From positions 40,229,501 through 40,293,500 of the forward strand of contig NC_073635.1 of the NCBI RefSeq assembly GCF_029407905.1: 64,000 nucleotides of DNA, given 5' to 3'. Both the position numbers and the translations under genes were made by a program. Numbering within the stretch: the first letter of the stretch is position 1; each line of letters starts with the position of its first letter. The notes beneath the pieces are model-generated. The model ran no database searches. It was not told the origin of the DNA and saw nothing but the letters and a program-made list of their open reading frames with translations. This document shows positions 58,636 to 64,000 of this stretch, one piece after another. Source of the stretch: Bubalus kerabau. Its lineage: Eukaryota > Chordata > Mammalia > Artiodactyla > Bovidae.

Positions 58636-58956
58636 ATGGGGAGGAGGTGAACCAGAGGCAAATCTCTTTTAATTTCACCAGAGTGCACCTGTCAGACACA
58701 GCTAATGAACACCATATTTTCCTATGTAAGAGAGGAACAGATATTAACAATTATAATATTATAAGTATTAAGTTTCTTGTCTAAAAATAATTGTCATTCC
58801 TCATGCCTGCTATGTCTTAACCCCTGCTGGACAACCTAAGAATGGACTTGAGCCAGGAACATTTCCTTACTAAGACATAAAGAACCCTCACAGTCTGTCT
58901 TGGGCTTATGCATCCTTTGGAAATATCTTTCCTTGTTTTAAGCTTATTATATACAG

Positions 58957-59584
58957 TTGGTTTTCGTTAAAGGATTCAACCAACCTCTGATCAAAAAATT
59001 TCAAAATAAGGTGGTGTTTATCAGCACTAACTAAATAAATCGGTTGATTCAGTTGTTAAAAAAAAAATTTCAAAATAAAAATTCTGGGAAGTTTCATAAA
59101 ACACTCAAAACTTGAATTTGAAGCACTGGCAACTATTTACATAGCATTTACATGGTATTTATAGTTGTTACATAGCATTTATGTTGTATTAGACATTATA
59201 AGGCTTCCTTGGTGACTCAGACAGTAACAAATACACCTGCAATGCAGGAGACCTGGGTTCGATCCCTGGGTTGCAAAGATCCCCTGGAGGAGGGCAATCC
59301 ACCCCAGTATTCTTGCCTGGAGAATCCCCATGGACAGAGGAACCTGGTGGGCTACAGAACATATGGGGTCGCAAAGAGTCGGACACAACTGAGTGACCAA
59401 GCAGAGCACAGCACAGACATTATAAATAACCAAGAAATGATTTAATGTGTACCAGAGGACATGTGTAGGTTATATGTAAATATCATGCCATTCTACATAA
59501 GGGACTTGTGCATTCATTGATTTTAGTATCACAGGGGTCCTAGAATCAATACCCCATGGACACCTGATAACAAGGGACAACTGT
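58957..59584 (+). mobile_element. Tigger-like (TcMar) DNA transposon remnant, split by a SINE
   Basis: Terminal CAGTTGGTTTTCG at the left and AAGGGACAACTG at the right (reverse complement CAGTTGTCCCTT), with GATTCAACCAACCTCTGATC, CAACTATTTACATAGCATTTAC, GGGACTTGTGCATTC and GGGGTCCTAGAATCAATACCCC between. TA precedes the left end as expected for Tc1/mariner; the right flank has changed. Interrupted by the Bov-tA at 59202-59414. Confidence 0.68.
59202..59414 (+). mobile_element. Bov-tA SINE with 11-bp target duplication
   Basis: GGCTTCCTTGGTGACTCAGAC.., CTGGGTTCGATCCCTGGG (intact B-box-like GGTTCGATCCC), CAGTATTCTTGCCTGGAG, GGGTCGCAAAGAGTCGGAC. Exact AGACATTATAA at 59191-59201 and 59415-59425. 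Confidence 0.96.
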
Positions 59585-60339
59585 CCGTTTTCATTCTGCT
59601 TGTTAAACACAGCAGTCAGTCCTCAGGCACACCCCCAGCTTGCTATACTTTAGACCCTATAAGGATGAGGTTGGGATCATTTTACTGTGGCCCCAACAGT
59701 GAAGTGGGGGCTCTTCAGCTAGGTTCCTTGCCTGGTTATGGAGCAGATCTGATGGCAGAGGGATCGGCACGTGGCAAGGGACTAGATTCCATGCACAATC
59801 TCCTATATCACCTGAGTCTGGTGAGTGTGTTCTCTGTTCTCAACAACATTGAATCATGCACTGATATTTTTCCTGGGTGGCACTTACATGCATTTTAATC
59901 TTGATCACATAACCTGGCTTGAAAATTCACAGTGAATGGTGTAACATTCAGCTCTGCATGTCATAGTAATTATGTGAATTCAAATAAATGGTCTATTAAT
60001 AAAATTGGCTGCAAGCTACTCTTGGATTGCAGAATTGAAAAGGAAGATTTAAGACATCTTCGTCTTCAGGCCATAACTTAAAATATCTTTTTGATTTTAG
60101 GCCACTTTAACTTCTATTTTATCTAAATTCTGCACTGTCACTGCCTCACTTCTGCTACTGCTTCATCACATCTCTTCTTCACCTTTAGAAATGCGACCCG
60201 ACCTCAGTCCAAAAGTCATGGGCTGTGCAGTTTGGGAACTGTATGAATTAGGTGAAAACTAGTTAGCATAAAATATATCTAAAAGGGAAAAAGAAGGCAT
60301 TCCCTAGCTAACCAGTCATCAGGACTCTGTAAATTCATG
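59585..60339. other. Unassigned sequence
   Basis: A 77-codon frame (59665-59898) in a slightly GC-richer part; no repeat or domain recognised. Confidence 0.35.
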
Positions 60340-60417
60340 CTCTCACTGCCAAGGGCCCTGGTTCAATCCTTGGTCAGGGAACTAAGATCCTGCCAGCTGC
60401 ACAAGGCCAAAAAAGGG
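60340..60417 (+). mobile_element. CHR-type cetartiodactyl SINE fragment
   Basis: GGCCCTGGTTCAATCCTTGG followed by TCAGGGAACTAAGATCC and GGCCAAAAAAG: the tRNA-derived body and tail of CHR SINEs rather than Bov-tA. Confidence 0.7.
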
Positions 60418-60785
60418 GGGTTATTCAAACACAATAAAATGTAAATCTATTGTCACTGGTAACATCATCATTCCTGATATATTTTTTATGAGCCCAGCAT
60501 GTAGGCTACTATGTTTTACACATCATTAAACCTTTAAAGAGCTCCTAGTTTTAGACACAAATAGATCTCAGTAAAGTAGCTATACTAAATGCATGAGTGG
60601 TCAGAGCAAAGCTGTCTCCCTTACATTAATAGAAGAAGAGCTGTGAAACTGAGTTACAGAGACTCATAGAGCCATACCAGATGAGAGGGAATAAAACAAC
60701 TATCAGAGCATAGTTAAACTTATTTATATTAAAATTTGGTGTCTGTGTATTTATAAATATCTGAATTATATATATTGTTATTCTT
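60418..60785. other. AT-rich unique sequence
   Basis: A weak MIR-like stretch at 60480-60545; otherwise nothing. Confidence 0.35.
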
Positions 60786-62829
60786 GTTGTTGTTCAGTCA
60801 CCAAGTTGTGCCTGACTCTTTGCAACCTGATGAACTGCAGCAGGTCAGGCTTTTCTGTCCTTTACTATCTCCCAGAGTTTGCTCAGACTCATGCCCATTG
60901 AGTTGGTAATGCCATCCAACCATCTCATTTGTGCTACCTCCTTTTCCTTATGCCTTCAATCTTTCCAAATATCAGGGTCTTTTCCAGTGAGTTGGCTCTT
61001 CACATCAGGTGGCCAATGTATTGCAGCTTCAGCTTCAACAATAGTCCTTTCAATGAATATTCAGGGTTGATTTTCTTTAGGATTGACTGGTTTGAGCTCC
61101 TTGCTGCCCAAGGGACTCCCAAGAGTCTTCTCCAACACCACAGTTCAAAAGCATCAATTCTTCAATGCTTTATCTTCTTAATGGTCCAGCTCTCACATCC
61201 ATACATGACTACCGGAAAAACGGTAGCTTTGACTATAGGGAACTTCATCCACGAAGTGATGTCTCTGCTTTTTAATACACTGTCTAGGATTGTCATAGCT
61301 TTTCTTCCAAAGAGCAATCGCCCTTTAATTTCATGGCTGCAGTCACTATCTGCAATGATTTTGGAGCCCAAGAAAATAAAATCTGTCACTGTTTCCATTG
61401 TTTCCCCATCTATTTGCCATGAAGTGATGGGACCAGATGCCATGATCTTATTTCTTTTCATTTTGAGTTTCAAGGCAGTTGTTTTTTTTTTTTTTCTTTC
61501 CATTCGCCCATTTTAACCTCATCAAGAAGTACTTTAGTTGCTCTTCAGTTTCTGCCATTAGAGTAATATCATATGCATATCTGAGGTTGCTGATATTTCT
61601 CCTGGCAATCTTGATACCAGTTTGTGATTCATCAAGCTCAGAATTTCACATGATGTGCTCTGTGTAGAAGCTAATTAAGCAGGATAACAATATACAGCCT
61701 TGTCATACTCTTTTCGCAATACAGAACTAGATGATTATTCCATATCTGATTCTAACTGTTGTTTCTTGACCCACATACAGGTTTCTCAGGAGACAGGTAA
61801 GGTGGTCCAATATTCCTATCTGAAGAATTTTCCACAGTTTGTTGTGATCCACAAAGTCAAAGGCTTTAGCATAGTTAATGAAGAAGAAGTAGATCTTTTT
61901 CTGGAACTCCCTTGTTTTCTCTATGATCCAATGAAAGTTGGCAATTTGATCTTTGGTTCCTCTGCCTCTTTGAAACCCAGACTGTATATCTGGAAGTTCT
62001 TGGTGCATGTACTGCTGAAGCTAACTTGAAGGATTTAGGTCATCTGAATTAAATCCATTTTAGTTTACTGTTTCCCATAATGTCAGTGTTCAATCTTGCC
62101 ATCTCCTGCTTGACAAAGTCCAATTTTTACCTTGATTAATGGACCTAAATGGAGAAGGCAATGGCACCCCACTCCAGTACTCTTGCCTGGAAAATCCCAT
62201 GGACAGAGGAGCCTGGTGGGCTGCAGTCCATGGTGTCGCTAACAGTCGGACACAACTGAGTGACTTCACTTTCACTTCTCACTTTCATACATTGAAGAAG
62301 GAAACGGAAACCCACTCCAGTATTCTTGCCTGGAGAATCGCAGGGATGCGGGAGCCTGGTGGGCTGCCGTCTATGGGGTCGCACAGAGTCGGACACGACT
62401 GAAGCAACTTAGCAGCAGTAGCAGCATGGACCTAACATTCCAAGTTCCAATGCAATACTGTTCTTTGGGACTTTCACCACCAGACACATCCACATCTGAG
62501 CGTCATTTCTGCTTTGGAGCAGTTGCTTCATTCTTTCTGGAGCTATTAGTACTTGTCTTCTGTTCTTCCCCAGCAGCATATTGGATACTTTCTGATCTGG
62601 GGAGTTCATCTTCTGGTGTCATATCTTTTTGTCTTTCCATATTGTCCGTGGGGTTCTCTAGGCATCAATAGTGAAGTTGGTTGCCATTTCCTCCTCCAGT
62701 GGTCCATGTTTTGTCAGAATTCTTCACTATGACCCATTTGTCTTGGGTGGACCTGCACAGCATGATTCATAGCTTCACTGAGTTATATGAGCCTTTTCAC
62801 AATGACAAGGCTCTGATCCATGAAGTGGG
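60786..62829 (-). mobile_element. BovB, internally deleted, with nested Bov-A2, copy L
   Basis: Antisense. 60786-62036 covers 3' end through RT; in sense the RT keeps motif A (FINYAKAFDFVDHNKLW, 61840-61900) while the YADD motif reads YAYD. At about 62036 the sequence jumps straight to the endonuclease start (CCATTTTAGTTTACTG) and continues through the 5' leader to 62829, so about 1.4 kb between them is missing relative to the 32.8-kb copy. A Bov-A2 interrupts it at 62149-62425. Possible short flanks TATTCTT at 60779-60785 and 62843-62849. Confidence 0.93.
62149..62425 (+). mobile_element. Bov-A2 SINE (dimer) nested in BovB, 10-bp target duplication
   Basis: Two Bov-A monomers (GGAGAAGGCAATGGCACCCC.. 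and GAAGAAGGAAACGGAAACCC..) joined by the TTTCACTTCTCACTTTC linker, with an AGC-rich tail. Exact ATGGACCTAA at 62139-62148 and 62426-62435, so it entered copy L after that copy was in place. Confidence 0.97.
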
Positions 62830-63079
62830 ATATATATATATATATTCTTCACAGACATACACTTGTACATACTGCATACAGTAATACCCTAAACAAAATT
62901 CAGTTTAACATGTTTTCTCAAAGCTTTCTTTTCTAGTTGAATCCCTCGACTTTTTTGAAGCTCATTTGACATACATGAGTTTTGATGCACATCATTCAGG
63001 CCCAAGTATTTAGAAAGTGGAGAGTGGCATCTTGACTTTGATATAAAGTAAAATACTTGTTAATTCTTCCCACTTCTCC
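62830..63079. other. (TA)n run and unassigned sequence
   Basis: Short (TA)n at 62831-62845, then unassigned. Confidence 0.45.
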
Positions 63080-63975
63080 CTGTGGAAACCTGTCCCTGTC
63101 CTATTTCCATATACCAGTTTTCTTCACAGCATCATTATCTGCCCAGTGGTGGGGCCAAAAACCTAGGAGTCGTTCTCCCTCTCAGAGATAAACTCCATCT
63201 ATTGGCATGACCTGTTGGCTCTGACTCTAAAATAGTTCTTGGGCATCCATTTTGCTTCTATCTCTTCCTTCCTACTACTTTAGCCAAAATTGCCATCTCC
63301 TGTCTGGGCTTCACTGTACACTCCATACAGGAAGGGAGTGCTCTTGAAATCCATCTCTAAATGTGCCAGAGTGATTCATCAACACTAGTACAGAAAGCCT
63401 GTCATTCACCTGCTTTAAACTCATATTAGCTTCTCACTGTGCTTAAAATAAAACCTGAACTCTTATTTTCTGGACAAGGTTCTGAGTCATTTGTTGCCCA
63501 TTACCTTCGTCAACCACCATGCTCAGCCTCACTCACTAGACTCCACGTTCAGTGGTCTTCCTTCTCTTCTTCAAGAGAAAAGCCCATTCGATCTTCAACA
63601 CACTTGCATGGCCCTATTTTGGAATGCTCTTTGCCAAAACTATTGTCTTATCCTTGAGATTTTTCAGTTTTCAGGTATGAGCTTAAATGTTACCTTTTAG
63701 AGTGATTCCTTATCTAGCCATACTAAATTAGCAGCCTAACTGCCCATTTACCTTTCTTTTGAATCATATTATCCAGTTTTACTTTTATCAAAACTCATTG
63801 CACCTGAAATCTCACAATTTATACATTTTAAAAATTAGTTTTAACCTCCTATACTGCAGCTCTTTTTATAAAAGTCATTGTCTGTCACTGGCCACCGTAT
63901 CCCTAGAGGCTGAAAGTGCCTGACAGAAGCGCATGCTTAGTAAACAATTGCTGGATGAGTGAAACGGCTTTGCTG
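63080..63975 (+). mobile_element. L2 LINE 3' part (ancient)
   Basis: About 0.9 kb colinear with L2: ORF2 end (GGGGCCAAAAACCTAGGAGTC, GACCTGTTGGCTCTGACTC, CACTGTGCTTAAAATAAAACC), 3' UTR (TGCATGGCCCTATTTTGGAATGC, GAGCTTAAATGTTACCTTTTAG) and the terminal GTATCCCTAGAGGCTGAAAGTGCCTG..GTAAACAATTGCTGGATGAG. Heavily diverged; frames of about 70 codons across it are accidental. Confidence 0.8.
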
Positions 63976-64000
63976 TTAACAATAAACCAGATATATATAA

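Noticed and set aside
59202..59300. tRNA-like head with intact GGTTCGATCCC
   Set aside because: Part of a Bov-tA SINE flanked by a target duplication; not a tRNA gene.
60929..61516. 195-codon plus-strand frame
   Set aside because: Antisense of BovB copy L coding sequence.
7518..62425. Regularly recurring short motifs (e.g. ATTCTTGCCTGGAGAA) as a possible CRISPR or regulatory array
   Set aside because: They are conserved blocks of dispersed SINEs in both orientations with irregular spacing and target duplications.

Overview
The window looks like non-coding DNA from a bovid (Pecora) ruminant nuclear genome, either a gene-poor intergenic stretch or a large intron. It is AT-rich and I recognise no host protein-coding gene, tRNA, rRNA, miRNA or CRISPR array. 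The ruminant assignment rests on many BovB (RTE-type LINE) copies together with tRNA-headed Bov-tA SINEs, Bov-A2 dimeric SINEs, ruminant L1 3' ends and two CHR-type cetartiodactyl SINE remnants. I cannot separate cattle, sheep or goat from sequence alone.

Layout. 1-1.75 kb shows nothing. 1.75-4.2 kb is a 5'-inverted L1 carrying a 2.2-kb BovB, followed by an MLT1 LTR, a Bov-tA and a MIR. 5.5-17 kb is mostly unique AT-rich sequence with scattered SINEs, L2 remnants, one LTR-like block and an L1 3' end. 17.7-30 kb holds five BovB insertions: a sense copy at 17.7-18.5 kb, a 5'-inverted and internally deleted copy at 23.5-24.2 kb, and antisense copies at 26.9-27.5 and 28.7-30.0 kb. Ancient L2, MIR, MLT1 and LTR-like copies lie between them. 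30-32.7 kb is a run of old elements (LTR-like, Tigger-like, a MER1-type hAT with an exact 8-bp target duplication) with younger SINE and L1 insertions. 32.8-36.2 kb is a nearly full-length old BovB with another BovB nested in it. 37.2-43.1 kb is a mosaic of BovB pieces in both orientations plus an antisense L1 that itself carries a SINE and a BovB piece. 44.3-46.0 kb has SINEs and a second 5'-inverted L1. 46-51.5 kb is unique. 53.1-54.0 kb is the youngest-looking BovB, with a 295-codon open frame. 55.6-62.8 kb has an unexplained long open frame, two more BovB copies, a Tigger-like element and SINEs. The window ends in a 0.9-kb ancient L2.

The only coding capacity I can name is decayed BovB ORF: apurinic-type endonuclease at 39.27-39.77 kb, and reverse transcriptase or its C-terminal region at 2.67-3.39, 17.68-18.33, 37.5-37.9 and 53.1-54.0 kb. 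No copy encodes both complete domains, so none can be autonomous. Bov-tA and Bov-A2 share sequence with BovB and are thought to use its machinery, so BovB, Bov-tA and Bov-A2 together form one transposition network here.

There is no sign of a novel biological system. What is most informative is the insertion history: exact target-site duplications at many elements, nested insertions that give relative ages, three 5'-inverted (twin-primed) LINEs including one BovB, and a stop codon at the same position in three BovB copies. Element family names are from recall of consensus sequences, with no database search.
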